A DNA stretch of 64,000 bases. Source: Sambucus nigra. Its lineage: Eukaryota > Streptophyta > Magnoliopsida > Dipsacales > Adoxaceae. The stretch lies in contig OX422216.1 in NCBI GenBank assembly GCA_949130495.1, positions 100,261,967 through 100,325,966 of the forward strand. Direction: 5' to 3'. Positions within the stretch are counted from its first letter, which is position 1. Each line of letters begins with the position of its first letter. The position numbers and the translations under genes were made by a program. The notes under the pieces were generated by a model. The model was not told the DNA's origin. It saw nothing but the letters and a program-made list of their open reading frames with translations, and ran no database searches. Positions 1 through 11,544 of this stretch are shown here, one piece after another.

Positions 1-675
1 CAATACACTGCTACAACCTATAAATTTAGTACGCAACTAAATTGATTTTAACCCTTAATTGTGGTATAACCTTGCATCCTATTTGGCTAAGTTGTAATAA
101 ACCATGCAATTTATACCTTTTATCAGTGAAACCCTAGTGGTATACCTTATGATTTAGGGATTAGATCCTAGTATACCATGGTAATTCTAATTGTCCTGTA
201 GGACTTAGATGGTGAGTGCCTAGTTATTATTTTGCACATACATATATGTGCCACTCTAGCTAAGTGTGCCAAGCTATTTACTATTCCCCAATTATTTGGG
301 ATTTCCTGTCCAAGTGTATTATATATTTTGGGTGATATTGTAATGGTATGACTATGCAGTTGTAACCCCTATAACCAATAATTTATCAATTATCTGGTTA
401 TAATTTGAACCCGTATTATTGTAACTTAATGTAATTAGTTTCAATTCACCACATTATTCCTTTGCATATCAATAGACTTCAGTATACGCCTGATAGTTCA
501 GTGATATTTCATTTTTGTTCCTATCTATAATATCGACATAATTTGATTCCAATTATATTCTTACAACACATGCTACTCACATCTTGTATGGAGATAAAAT
601 TATCTACTTGGCATATTTGCTTATTTTTTTTCCCTCCAGAAGAACGCTAAGACTGACCTAAGAACTTTTACTTTG
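1..675. other. Unassigned AT-rich flank
   Basis: No coding frame, terminal repeat or RNA gene is recognisable here. It is the sequence into which the Sirevirus-like element at 676 inserted; its last five bases, CTTTG, are the candidate left target-site duplication. Confidence 0.5.
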
Positions 676-1891
676 TGTAAGGAAAAAAATACATGTGTGT
701 TAGTTTGTATGTAATTGACTTAATTCCAGGAAAAAAATAATTTGAATCATAGATAGATTTTTACTTTCCACAATTCCCACATAATCTGTGACATTATTTT
801 CAAGACGTAGAGGCCAAGCTTCAAAGATAAGTCATGCCGTCTTTATTGGTGTACATTTCACATTTTCATATCATATTGCATTCCGAGTATCTCTCAGGTA
901 TGAACGCATAATGTTTATGGGACTTGGTAAATATGTTTAAGGATGTTATTTCCATTAAAAATGATTTTAAAATGTTTTAACTTCATTTATTCTGAGATAA
1001 ATACATTTTAGAGTCGTATAGATCTTTCCCTTGAGTTTAGAAGGATCAAATGACATATATTTTCATTTAGACGACATCAGCAGGTTGTTCTAACGACATA
1101 CTTATCTCGTTCAAATGATATCTTCAGGTTCGTTCTAATGGCATGGTGATATCATTCAAACGACTTGCCAACTTGATGTTTTTTATTGAAGGCGATTTTT
1201 GCTCAGAATTTTGAGGTGTGCAAAACTAAAATACAGAATAGAAACACTTTGTTTTTCGGCACTTGTTTACAAAGTTTTCTAAAGTTAAAAACATCCTTAG
1301 TGTTTACAAGATCTTCTTTCATAACCATTACGTTTATAGATCTTGTGTTTGCACCATTGGATTATTCTTCCATCACTGAAGAACCTGTTTTTGTGCAGTG
1401 GACTCCGTATGTGCTGATTGTAATGAACAAGCGGTGGACTCTGGTTTCTGAATCTTAGATGGTTGTCATAGTTGTATCGGTGGGTTTCGAGTCGCACATG
1501 GACTCGTGTGTTGTGGAACTAGCGTGGAAGGATTTCTGTGTTGGACTATGGAGGAGAGGTTGAAGCATATAAGAGCATCAAGATTTATCGGGGATCGAGT
1601 CGTTAAGTAAGTCTACTGTCTATGCTTTGTAAAATCGTATCATAGTGATTGTTTGGATTGGGCCATCTCACGGTTTTTTCCTTAGTGGTTTCCTTGTACA
1701 TCGGCGTCGTGAGTTGTGTGGACTTGATTTACATTATTTTGTTGAATCTCACCAAGATGCACGTTTAGGATTAATAAGATAAAATTGGGCTAAATAGAAA
1801 TTGGTTCATATAATTGGTGCTAATTAAAATTGGAAAAAGTTTTTAAAATATTTTTTTCACCTAAAAGACACATAGAAAAGGGAACCCTAAA
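676..1891 (+). repeat. 5' LTR of Sirevirus-like element
   Basis: Aligns along its whole length with 6058-7273 in the same orientation and is the same length. It contains a cluster of imperfect palindromes built from CGTTC-AAACGA units at about 1075-1170. Short open frames within it are not genes. Confidence 0.82.
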
Positions 1892-1893
1892 AA

Positions 1894-1908
1894 TTGGTAG
1901 AGATAGAA
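1894..1908 (+). other. Degenerate primer-binding site
   Basis: TTGGTAGAGATAG starts two to three bases after the 5' LTR and resembles TGGTATCAGAGC, the plant initiator tRNA-Met primer site, with several mismatches. It is called from position and partial similarity only. Confidence 0.45.
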
Positions 1909-2049
1909 ACACTTTTTTATTGTGTGAGTGATCCCGTGTGATTTAGGCATGAATTTTGGAAAAATTTTCGATTTTAGAACTCCTGTTTTTTATGGCACAA
2001 ATTATTTTTATTGAAAAAATGTGAATGAAAAGTTCTTTAAAATCAATCG

Positions 2050-2895
2050 ATGAGCGTGTTTGGTTAGCGATTATTGAAAAATGTTGGTCACCATAGGTAA
2101 CGGGATATGGAGAGGCCACTAATTTACAACCTATTAATTCATGGGTTGAAGCCGAACATAGACTTGTAATTTATAATTCTAAAGGTTTATATGTTATTTT
2201 CTCTTCTGTCACACTGGAAGAGTATAATCATATCATGATGTGTGAAACCTCAAAAAAGGTTTGGGATATTCTTGCACTTCTCACGGGGGAACTAGACGGT
2301 TTGGGCGTCTAAACTTCAAAACCTCACTACCCAATTTGAGATGATTAATATGTTAGAGAGTGAGTCATTTGATGAGTTTTATGCTAGGTTGTCCAACATT
2401 TTCAACTCGTCATTTAACTTGGGAAAGAAAATACCCAACAACCGATTTGTAAAGAAAATATTAAGGTCGTTGCCTAGTAGATTTGATCCCAAAGTGACCA
2501 TTTTAAACTCCTTGAGTATGCTTGAATCAATGAAACTAGAGGAGATTATATTTGATTTACAAAATTATGAGCTTGACATGTTTACTTCCAAGAAAGTGCC
2601 AAAGAAAGAAAAGGGCATTGCTTTGATAGCCCAGAAGGAGGAGACCAAAGTTTTGGATGATGATTCAGACACTGATTTCGAGGATGTATCCTTATTGGTA
2701 AAGAAGTTCAAAAAGTTTCTTAAGTTACAAAAGCAATTGAAAGATGCCAAAAGACTTGAGGAATTCAAGAACAACAAGGTCGATTACGACCCTAATAATA
2801 GAAGTGAGAATGATAAGAGGGATGATTCACATAGGTGTTTTGGTTATGAGGGTTAGGGTAATAAGGTAGCGGAGTGTCCCACTAGAGTTAAGAAG
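2050..2895 (+). pseudogene. gag: Copia gag, N-terminal part (broken)
   Basis: Gag is the structural protein that packages element RNA. The clearest open stretch is 171 codons at 2341-2856, with the plant Copia-gag signature around KILRSLPSRFDPKV and a downstream LEEIIFDLQNYE segment. Related sequence continues upstream to about 2050 through stops. A zinc knuckle at 2836-2878 is damaged: the first cysteine and the last C-P pair remain, the second cysteine is Tyr, the His is Asn, and a TAG stop falls inside. It is followed in another frame by the second gag segment at 3126. It cannot make a full product. Confidence 0.75.
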
Positions 2896-3125
2896 GACGA
2901 CAAGAAATAGATATCTTATGAATGACACCTTAAAGGATAGTGAACCAGAAGAGGGAGAGAGTTACCTTATTGAGCGCAACTTTGTAGCATTCATGGCATG
3001 TCATGTGAGAGATGATGATAAATCTTCTCATGAAGAAACTCATGTGAATGAAACTTTCGAGGCCGTTGATCATGAATCCCAAATGAGTTAGGGTGAATCT
3101 AGTGAGGAGGAAATAAACGTGAGAG

Positions 3126-3845
3126 TTGCAAGTTTCATTCAACGATTTATATGAGGAAGCGATAAATATGAAGAAGGAAAACTTGAAGTTGCAAGCTAAG
3201 TTGAAAGATTGTGCCATTGAAAATAATGATGCATTGATTGAGGATCTTAGGGGATGGGAGAAGACTCTCTGGGAGAAACTAGATCACGTTGAGTGTGAGA
3301 GATATAGTCTTAGTAGTTTTATAGAGGCTATGAAGAAGGAAATTCTATTGTTTGAGGAGTCTAAGAATTTTCTTGAGTCTAGGATTAGTGAGCTTGAGGA
3401 AAGATTGAGAGAGTCGAGTAAGGTGAAGTTTGAGTTGGAGGATAGGTTATACAAGTTGGATAAAATGTTAGGCATCGTCCAAATCAAGGATGATGGGTGT
3501 GGTATAGGCTTCAATGATCGTATTTCTCCCATTACCAAAACCAATACCAATCGTCTGAGAGAGCCAACTAGGAACGTAAGGAAAGATCCACATTTAGGTC
3601 ATATTCCTCGATGTGTTTTCACTTGCACTCATTGTGGTAGGAAGGGTCACCTTAGGTGTTATTGTTATGACCTCCAAAATGCTCCTAGGAAGTTTAGAAA
3701 TAAAGTCGGGTTGGTTCCCAAAACCCACATGCATCATTACACACCTACTTGGGTTAGGAAATCGAATTTAATGGCTTTGGGAATTAAACTTCACGACTCT
3801 CATTTGGTTGCACTTGATTCTTCCCATGTTAAATCTAAAGGATGA
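3126..3845 (+). pseudogene. gag: Copia gag, coiled-coil and zinc-knuckle part
   Basis: This 239-codon frame continues the gag of the same element. Residues ~10-112 are rich in charged heptads (ELEERLRES, ELEDRLYKL) and should form a coiled coil. Residues 168, 171, 176 and 181 form a complete CX2CX4HX4C RNA-binding zinc knuckle. The frame then runs through a basic segment and stops at 3845, where a complete Sirevirus would enter the protease. The ATG at 3126 is probably not a true start, because gag homology lies upstream in another frame. A long gag with a coiled coil is a known Sirevirus trait. Pol was probably lost by deletion just after this point. Confidence 0.75.
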
Positions 3846-5600
3846 TTATGTTACCATGTTTATCATACGCTAGTCTTTGCTTCATGATATATATCTTTCT
3901 AGTGTTATGACATGTTTATCACTTTGTATTATATTTTTCTTTTATTTAGTCTTATGAGAAAAATACAAAAAGATTTTGTTTTGATAAAATTTTTGAAATT
4001 ACAAAAAGATTTTTGGTTTCATATATTTTTGAAAAAATACAACAAGATTTTGTTTTTCAGTAAAAAATATGTTTGAAAAAACATAAAAAGATTTTTGGTT
4101 TATTTTTTATGTCATGCGTTTACATGTTTGATGTGGCATATTAGTATGCTTGGACCCCCATGATTTCATTATCCATGTGGCTAGGACATTTGAACATAAT
4201 TATAGATGCGTAGAATGACCTTACCCATTGTTTTCGAAGATTGATTTGAAATTGGATTCAACTTTGTATATATGCCATCACACACACATGCACGAGCTTT
4301 TATGGATGTTTAACTTCTCATGCATATTTGAATTTGGTGAGACGTTATCCTCTCAATTTTGTCATCTATGTGTAATAAGACTTACGAGGATGTGTGCATG
4401 TAAGAACCGTTGCCCGTGAGGATAAATATTGTTTAATTAAAAAAATAATGAGTGTGCATGGGAAAGGGTTACGATATAATAATAATCACGTCATGAAAGC
4501 CACCGTTTAAAAGAGTCCGAGAAAAAATTAAGGCAATAAAAAGAATAATTGTGCCAAAAGGGGGCCAATTAGTTTAGTTTGATATGTTCATTAAAAAATA
4601 AAAATAAATATGAATATATGAGTGAGTTTGGATGGAAATATCAACGGGTTTGCACCACGAATCCTAATGTTGAAAAATTGTGTCATGACACTATTGTTTA
4701 AAGAATCGCCAATATTTCGGATTTGTGTGCATGTTGTTTGTTTAGTTCATTTAGCTCAATAAATTAATTTTTATATACGGATAAAACTTAGTTTGATGAA
4801 ATTTATCTATCAATTAGAGCTTCTTGATCATTTCAATGTGTGTAAGTTGTGATTCATTTGTTGTAGTTCCTTCCCATTCATTCCATATCCATGTTTAGGC
4901 ACACTAATAATATGTTAGCATGTCACTCATATTTGTTGTTTTGAGTTTGTTTTATACTGTTTCGTAATTCCAATTGCTATTTTGAGGAATTTTTTTCACT
5001 AAGCATATCCTGCACTTTTTTTGAAGTGGAATATAAAAGTTTTTGAAGTCGTTCAAACGACTTCTAAATGTCGTTCAAACGACATATCCATGCCGTTTGA
5101 AGACTAGATCAAGTGACCTTAATAACGAGATGAATTTAATGTCACATATAGTCATTTTAAAGGTCATTCAATAGATGCTTCGCGTGACACCTTACTGTTT
5201 CAAGTCATTTCTTACCTGGTTCTAATGAGATGCCAATGTCGTTCAAACGACCTGGCATTGTCATTCGGATAACCGAGAGAGGATTTTTGCCATTCTTTCT
5301 ATTTTTAGTACCTTCTTCGTATATATGATGATATCATACTGTTTTGGTACTTTTGTTTTGTTCTGGAAAGTTTACATGCAGTCGATATTACTTTTTCATG
5401 ATTGGTTCATATGTTGCATTATTTTGTTTAGTCACATCGTTCCTACTATTGACGATTCATTCATGTGATTGTTTGCTAGCTACAATTTGGTATCTTCTGA
5501 TTATTATTAGATGGCGACATCTGTTTATCTATATATGCTTCATATGGTGATTTTCATTCTAAATATGATTGAATGTTTGTTTATCTTTTTCTTTGGTTGT
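3846..5600. other. Non-coding interior where pol is missing
   Basis: No protease, integrase or RT motif is visible in any frame. The start is AT-rich with runs of AAAAAGATTTT-like repeats (3960-4100). A block at 5045-5275 carries palindromes of the LTR type, including two exact GTCGTTCAAACGAC copies near 5047-5077 and one near 5238. Confidence 0.55.
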
Positions 5601-5609
5601 CTATTCGAG

Positions 5610-6057
5610 ACAAAAGGGGGAGAGATAGTACATGATGTAGGGGGAGTTTTTTTTGTTTGATGAGCACATATGTTCTTTTTACATATTGGTATCATTAATC
5701 ATTATTTACTTATGGGTATTATTGATTTGCACTATATTGAAAAATATGTATACTGATATCATATGTTTTGCTCACATGTTTAACAAATTCATTTTGATTA
5801 TATATCATTTGAACCTCCATACTTCACAAGGTATTTGTTTGTTTCGTGTGTGTATAGTGATTATTCTGAGATTTGAGATTTTGCTACTACATCAAATGGA
5901 GATGTTTATGCTACCAGTTCGGCATCTGTTTACGAGATCGTGTCCTGTATTTTCTTTGTGGATTTTATGGGATGGGATTTAGGTCATACCACTTGATGGC
6001 CCGACTTAGGCATTTCACTAGTTTGGTTTTGTCCCAGAATAGTCATAGGGGGAGATT
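5610..6057 (+). promoter_or_regulatory. Multiple polypurine tracts before 3' LTR
   Basis: AAAGGGGGAGAGA (about 5613), TAGGGGGAG (about 5635) and ATAGGGGGAGATT directly before the LTR start at 6058 repeat the same purine core. The last occupies the plus-strand primer position for reverse transcription. Repeated tracts upstream of the 3' LTR are described for Sireviruses. Confidence 0.65.
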
Positions 6058-7273
6058 TGTAAGGACAAATTTCCAAATATGTCAATTTGTATGTAATTGA
6101 CTTAATTTCGAACAAAAACCAATTTGTCATACATAGATATTTACTTGTCACAATTCCCACATAGTTTACGACGTTATTTTGAAGACATAACGGCCAATCT
6201 TCAAAGATAAACCATGACGTGTTTATTGGTGCACATTTTACATCTTCATAACATATTGCATTTCGAGTATCTCTCAGGTATGAATGCATAATGTTTATGG
6301 AACTCGGTAAATATGTTTTAAGGACGTTATTTTCATTAAAAATAATTTTAAAATATTTTAACTTTGTTTATTCTGAGATAAATACGTTTTAGAGTCGTAT
6401 AGATCTTTCCCTTGAGTTTAAAAGGATTAAACAACATTTATTGTCATTCAGACAACATCAGCAGGTCGTTCTAATGACATGCTTATCTCGTTTAAATGAG
6501 ATCTGCAGGTTCGTTCTAACATGGTGATATCATTCAAATGACTTGCTGACTTAATTTTTCTTATTTAAGGTGATTTTTACTTAGAATTTTGAGGTGTGAA
6601 GAACCAAAATACAGAACATAAACCCTTCATGTTTCTGCACTTGTTTACAAAGGTATCCAAAGTTAAAAAACATCCTTAGTGTTTACAAAATCCGAGCTTT
6701 CACAACCATTGTGTTTATAGATCTTGTGTTTGCACAATTGGTTTATTCTTCCATCATTGAAGATCCTGTTTTTGTGCAGTGGACTCTGTACATGTTGATT
6801 GAGGTAAAGAAGCGGTGAACTCTGGTTTTTTAATCGTAGAAGGTTGACATAATTGTATTGGTGGATACCTCGACACACGTGGACTCATGTGTTGTGGACC
6901 TGGCGTGGAAGGATTTATGCATTGCATTATGGAGGAGCGTTTGAAGCATAGAAGAGCATCAAGATTTTGGGGGATGGAGTCATTGAGTAAGTCTATCATC
7001 TATACTTTGTAAAATCGTATCATGGTGATTTTCTGTCTTGGACCGTCCGAGATTTTTTTCCTTAGTGGTTTCCTCGTGCATCAACGTTGTGCATTGTGTG
7101 GACTTGATTTACTTTATCTTATTGAATCTCACCTAGATGCATGTTTAGGATTAATAAGATAAAATTAAATAGAAATAGAAATTGGTTCACATAATTGGTG
7201 CTAATTAAAACTGGGAAAAGGTTTTAGAAAAATTATTTTCACCTAAAGGACATATAGAAAAGGGAACCCTACA
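6058..7273 (+). repeat. 3' LTR of Sirevirus-like element
   Basis: Direct repeat of 676-1891, starting TGTAAGGACAAA and ending CCCTACA. The short open frames inside it (for example 6663-6878 minus) are LTR sequence rather than genes. Confidence 0.82.
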
Positions 7274-7309
7274 CTCCGTTTTACCCCCCAAAACTATTTC
7301 GACAACATA

Positions 7310-7581
7310 TGTGTGGTCAGTAGTAGACATGGATGGTAATCCCCAATGGAATGTCTATACGACCACTTATCAACTCCTATGATTTCCTTATGTTTCTACA
7401 AGTTTATCCTGTTATGTGTGGCATAACAGATGTATTTCCATTTATTTTAAACGCGTGATGTAATAAGATTCCAAGCATCCCCTATAATAAAAGAACTTAA
7501 ATTCCACTTTCCTTTAATTATTTTTACTATACTAATACCCCTTGGTTACGAATAAAGCATAGAATCGCAGATGCAACAACA
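7310..7581 (+). repeat. Putative 5' LTR of Gypsy element
   Basis: Defined by the primer-binding site immediately after it. It begins TGTGTGGTC and ends CAACAACA, giving the expected TG...CA ends. The start is uncertain because no matching 3' LTR is in the window. Confidence 0.5.
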
Positions 7582-7593
7582 TGGTATCAGAGC
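7582..7593 (+). other. tRNA-Met primer-binding site
   Basis: TGGTATCAGAGC is an exact match to the complement of the 3' end of plant initiator tRNA-Met, used to prime minus-strand cDNA. It fixes the end of the LTR and the plus orientation of the element. Confidence 0.85.
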
Positions 7594-7709
7594 ATCGTCG
7601 GGTTTTATGCATATGCAAGACAGAGCACAAGAATCTTCCATCTCGACTTATATGCTTATTATCCTATAAGTTCTTTGTTACATCCTAGAACTCATACTAT
7701 TTTGTAGTA

Positions 7710-7949
7710 ATGAATATCTGGGATGACATATATCTCGTTATCCGCGAAAGTACTGACCAGAGGTTTGAACAAGAAAATAAAGATGTGGGATATGTGATGT
7801 TATGTCAACACATACAAAATACTTATTATGATTGGACTATTGCTATTACCGAGATCAAACATAGCTTCCTTATCGGTCACCTGATGGGAGAGGCTCAAGT
7901 AACCACCCAAGCGAAGAGATTTTTTAAAGACCCCGATACGTTACAATAG
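7710..7949 (+). CDS. Unrecognised ORF upstream of Gypsy gag
   Basis: A 79-codon frame starts about 115 bp after the primer site and ends in a stop at 7949; further stop-broken sequence in the same frame follows. It is acidic near the start (IWDDIYLVIRES), then mixed, with no signal peptide, membrane segment or zinc motif. It precedes the recognisable gag by about 500 bp. It may be the N-terminal part of gag separated by decay, or an extra leader ORF. I do not recognise the family. Confidence 0.35.
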   Translation: MNIWDDIYLVIRESTDQRFEQENKDVGYVMLCQHIQNTYYDWTIAITEIKHSFLIGHLMGEAQVTTQAKRFFKDPDTLQ

Positions 7950-8424
7950 GCTATTCATATTGCATGGTATATAGTGCCACCTAATGAAACTAGAGTAACT
8001 CTCCCCGACTCCCCCTATCGACTATGGCTTTATTTCACCAAATAATACTTGTTCTACCCCATCAACCACTAGAACTTCTTCTGATGATTACGATCCTTTA
8101 GAACCCGATCCTGAGTTTGACCAAATTATTCCTCAAATGGCTTTAAGACTTCTGATGAAATATGGCTATAAATAAATAAAGTGTGAGAGTGCTAGTAGAA
8201 TTATCCCATATTACCTAAGGACGATAGTAGCTGACCTAATCGTTCGTTTGTAGTAGCTAATCGTTCTTTTCTTAAAATAGGCTCTTTTGGATGTGTACTT
8301 ATATTTGTTTTCTTTTTTTCAAGGTTGACTGTGTAATTATATGTGTAACCCGACCTAAGATAATATGATAGCTTGTTTGTTTTATCTCAACGGGTAATTT
8401 ATCCATACATATATTGTTTATATA

Positions 8425-9438
8425 TGATGGTTCATACTTGTACAACTACCAGTGGGACCCAAGAAGAACGACCAATTCAATAAATTTCTAATAAAACTAC
8501 CACTAGTGAAGGAACTTATCGTTGCCTACAAGAATTAACTATACTAAACCATCGACAACAAAACAAACCACCCCCACCAATAGTTAAAAATTAAATACCC
8601 GAAGAAACACGAAGGATGAATCCTCTTAAGGAATTTCTGAGGTAAAACCCCCTAGGATTTTTTAAAAAGCCCTATGCAGCCAAAGCAGAAAAATGGATCC
8701 GCTAAACACTCAAAGTTCTTAACGGAGTAGGCATTAGTCCTGAATTCAGGATAATATTGTCTTCGTATTTATTCAAAGGAGAAGCAAACTTGTGGTGGAA
8801 GTCTATTCAATGATCCCAAAATGTGAATGAGTTAACCTGGGAACAGTTTGAAGAAATCTTCTTCAAAAAGTACTTTTTAGAGTCCGCAAGGGATCAAATG
8901 ATCGTGGATTTCTTAAGGCTACAATAGCATTTTGAATGAGGGCTATGCTAGAACATCAAATCCTTTATTATTCCTTTGCTGATCTGCGAATTTAACTGAA
9001 TTGTTGAAGTAGCTTCCCTTATAGAAAAGAACCCAGCCTCTAGTAACATAACCCTAATTTTTACTCCTCCCTGAAATCCTCATGCCATTAGAAACAATCA
9101 AATCAGTGAGATCATCCCTACATTAAGCCCAAGGATGGTCAGAATTTCAATAAAATCTGTCATTACAACATCTGACCTTTAGTGCGTTGTCATGAATGCG
9201 ACTAAGTAAGACATCTTAGGCCTTTGTGACCTCTCTTACAAATGTCTCCTACCTCTACCTCGCCCAATTTTACCAAGCCTTTCTTCAAGAATACAACCCA
9301 TAAATTTAACCACACAGTGCAATAAAATTTCGACGAAAAGAAGCAAGAACAACTTAATAGGACCCAAGGTCATAATTTCTCCTTTCTCCCAGCAAAAAAT
9401 TCAAATTACCACAGTATGGTAGAAGGTAATCTTCCTTT
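8425..9438 (+). pseudogene. gag: Gypsy gag (broken by stops and by CACTA)
   Basis: Translation of about 8600-8930 gives a retrotransposon Gag core: FKGEANLWWKSIQ, then ELTWEQFEEIFFKKYF. This is the helical capsid segment typical of plant Gypsy elements. In-frame stops follow WKSIQ and several later codons. A degenerate zinc knuckle (CHEC...H) lies near 9181-9230. The frame is cut at 9438 by the CACTA insertion, and related sequence resumes at 18955. No functional product is possible. Confidence 0.7.
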
Positions 9439-9680
9439 CACTACAAAAAAATTTCTTTTTACCATAGAGGCTTTTAAGACGGCAAAAAATTGGGTCTCTA
9501 AAACTCACTTTTTGAGATGGCAAAAATTATCCGTCTTAAAAACTACTCTTTTAAGACCATTTTTATTACCCATCTCAAAAGATACTATTAAAAAACACAG
9601 TAAATTAATAGCCATCTCAAAAAGTATACCTTATGAGACAGTTGAAAATTTTGGATTCCCTCTTAGTGAATTTTAGTCTC
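9439..9680 (+). repeat. CACTA left terminal and subterminal repeats
   Basis: Inverted repeat CACTACAAAAAAA followed by several copies, in both orientations, of a degenerate AAGACGG/TTTTGAGATGG motif. An 86-codon frame crossing this boundary is chance, because it joins Gypsy and CACTA sequence. Confidence 0.8.
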
Positions 9681-10734
9681 CCGCTTCTTTAATCAGCAAT
9701 GTGTAAGAAAATAAAAAAAGAAACCAAAAGAAGAAAAAAAAACCTCTCCATCGTCTTTTCTAAGCCCCGCCCGCCCTAAGCCCGTTCTTCTCCTTCTACA
9801 CCCCCCGACCACCCTAAGCCCCGCACACCCTCCCTAGCCCTAGCACCAGCCCTCTCCATCGCAATCGCCGCTGGTGAAGTTGAGTAGGTAGCATTATTTC
9901 TTATCTCTTAATTATTTTTATGTTTTATGCCATTCTTACATGTTAAAGGGTTTATGTTCTTAATTGAATTGGTTGGAAGATTGTATAGGAGGTGAAGAGT
10001 AGTGACATACTGATTTAAGCAGTGGACCAATTACTAATTTATTAGAAATTTTGAATCAGTGGATATGCTATTGGTTTCAGCAATTTTTTTTCGAATCTGT
10101 GTTTGATAGTTGGGATTTAATTTATTCTATCTGTGTTTCAACTACTATAATCAGTGATATATGGTTGACCTTAAAATTTGTAATATGATTTTTGGATGTA
10201 GGAAGACAATCTGATTGACTAAGCTAATCACATTCAAGTTATAGTATCGCCGAATTGATACGGATAAAAGGTAATTATAATTATTGGTTATTGATTAATA
10301 TCATTAGTTTTTATATTGGATTTATTTGTAGTGGTGTTAGGTGGTTGAGGATGAGCCAATTAAAAACCCGGATTGTCAATTGGTTGTTCTAGTATAGTTT
10401 TAGGATTAATTTATGAGAAAATATGTATACTTGTTTATATGAATTTTAGTTAAATTATTGATATGTTTGTTTGTGTTAATTAATTCATGTCCTCTGGAAG
10501 TATTTTATGCCACAAATTTGATTTACTATTCGATAATGATTTTATTTTGTGATATATATAACAGACCCAATTAATTTAAACATGTATACCCATTGAAAAA
10601 ATCGACAATGTTATCTAAGTATATCTCATGGGAATATGAAGCACGAACACGGATACGGGTGTCGTGTCCAACACGACACGGACACGCCGACATAAAAAAC
10701 ATAGAATAAATAGGACATGTCACCGTAAAGACAC

Positions 10735-10738
<4 letters not shown>
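9681..10738. other. CACTA leader region, no gene seen
   Basis: A C-rich, T-rich stretch (9740-9880) resembles an untranslated leader and is followed by AT-rich sequence with a possible splice donor near 9890. No long frame is present. Inferred remnant of the transposase leader. Confidence 0.35.

Positions 10739-10818
<80 letters not shown>
10739..10818. repeat. (TA)n microsatellite, ~80 bp
   Basis: Uninterrupted TA dinucleotides. Repetitive Ile-Tyr frames on the minus strand over it are artefacts. Confidence 0.95.
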
Positions 10819-10819
<1 letters not shown>

Positions 10820-10850
10820 TAGTGGAATGCCCGTGCCTGAAGGCACAACA
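10819..10850 (-). mobile_element. Helitron-like 3' terminus (minus strand)
   Basis: Read on the minus strand, a stem GTGCC-TTCA-GGCAC (10833-10846) is followed by GGGCATTCCA and CTAG, then T at 10818. A short hairpin about ten bases before CTRR, inserted between A and T, is the Helitron 3' signature. The element would extend rightward from here and include the bromodomain fragment. I could not identify its 5' TC end. Confidence 0.45.
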
Positions 10851-11544
10851 ACAAAATTTCAAAACGGCAAAAATTTTGTTCCCCAACAAAACATGCAAAA
10901 TACATGTTAAGAAATACTCAAAATGGATTATAATTCCAAATACCTAAAATAGTGTCCAAATTAATAAAAAAACTCAAATTCAAATAATACAAACAAATTT
11001 TATACATTTGAAACCAAAATAATACTCATGATTTAAATTGGAACATAAAAACACACTTACCCAATGAATATTTAATCGTTTCGAACAAATGAGATATACA
11101 ACCTGTGAGTATCAAGTATCCCCGGGGGGTATATGAATACAAATTTTCATTGTGAGGACCTATAAACAATGAAAAAATTCCAACACATGTGCAACACCTT
11201 CACGTGCCCACCAATGTAAAGTTTCCACATAATGGAGTCACTTCTATCTAGCAATTTTTGTGTACCTGTAGAATTATTATAGAGAACATGGAAAACAGTA
11301 ATACAGTATAGTTTGAAAGAAAATTTAATGACTTGTCAAACTAATGTCATGGTACTTGATGTAGTAGCATCAACTGGAACAACACCATTTTCATTCAAAA
11401 TTTGTGAAACGTGTCTTACCATTTAGGTTTCTTCGGTACAAGTGTTCACTCTCATGGACTTTGATCTATGAAAAGTCCTCATTTGTGGGCGCTTCCTTGA
11501 AGTGGGAGTTGTTAATCATGCATCATTAATCATTTCGAACATCC

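Larger units (their letters stand above)
676..7273 (+). mobile_element. Non-autonomous Sirevirus-like Copia retrotransposon
   Basis: Two direct LTRs of 1216 bp each (676-1891 and 6058-7273) bound an internal region with a broken gag and no protease, integrase, reverse transcriptase or RNase H. Both LTRs begin TGTAAGGA. The right one ends CCCTACA and the left one CCCTAAA. Flanks CTTTG (671-675) and CTCCG (7274-7278) look like a decayed 5-bp target duplication. Several GGGGGAG purine tracts lie before the 3' LTR, and palindromes lie inside the LTRs; both are features described for the plant Sirevirus group. The LTRs differ at many sites, so the insertion is old. Without pol it could only have moved with proteins supplied by a relative. 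Confidence 0.8.

Noticed and set aside
9416..9676. 86-codon plus-strand frame
   Set aside because: It crosses the CACTA left border, joining Gypsy gag remnant to CACTA subterminal repeats, so it is chance.
10571..10898. Two overlapping minus-strand frames rich in Ile-Tyr
   Set aside because: They are translations of the (TA)n microsatellite and share its limits; not coding.
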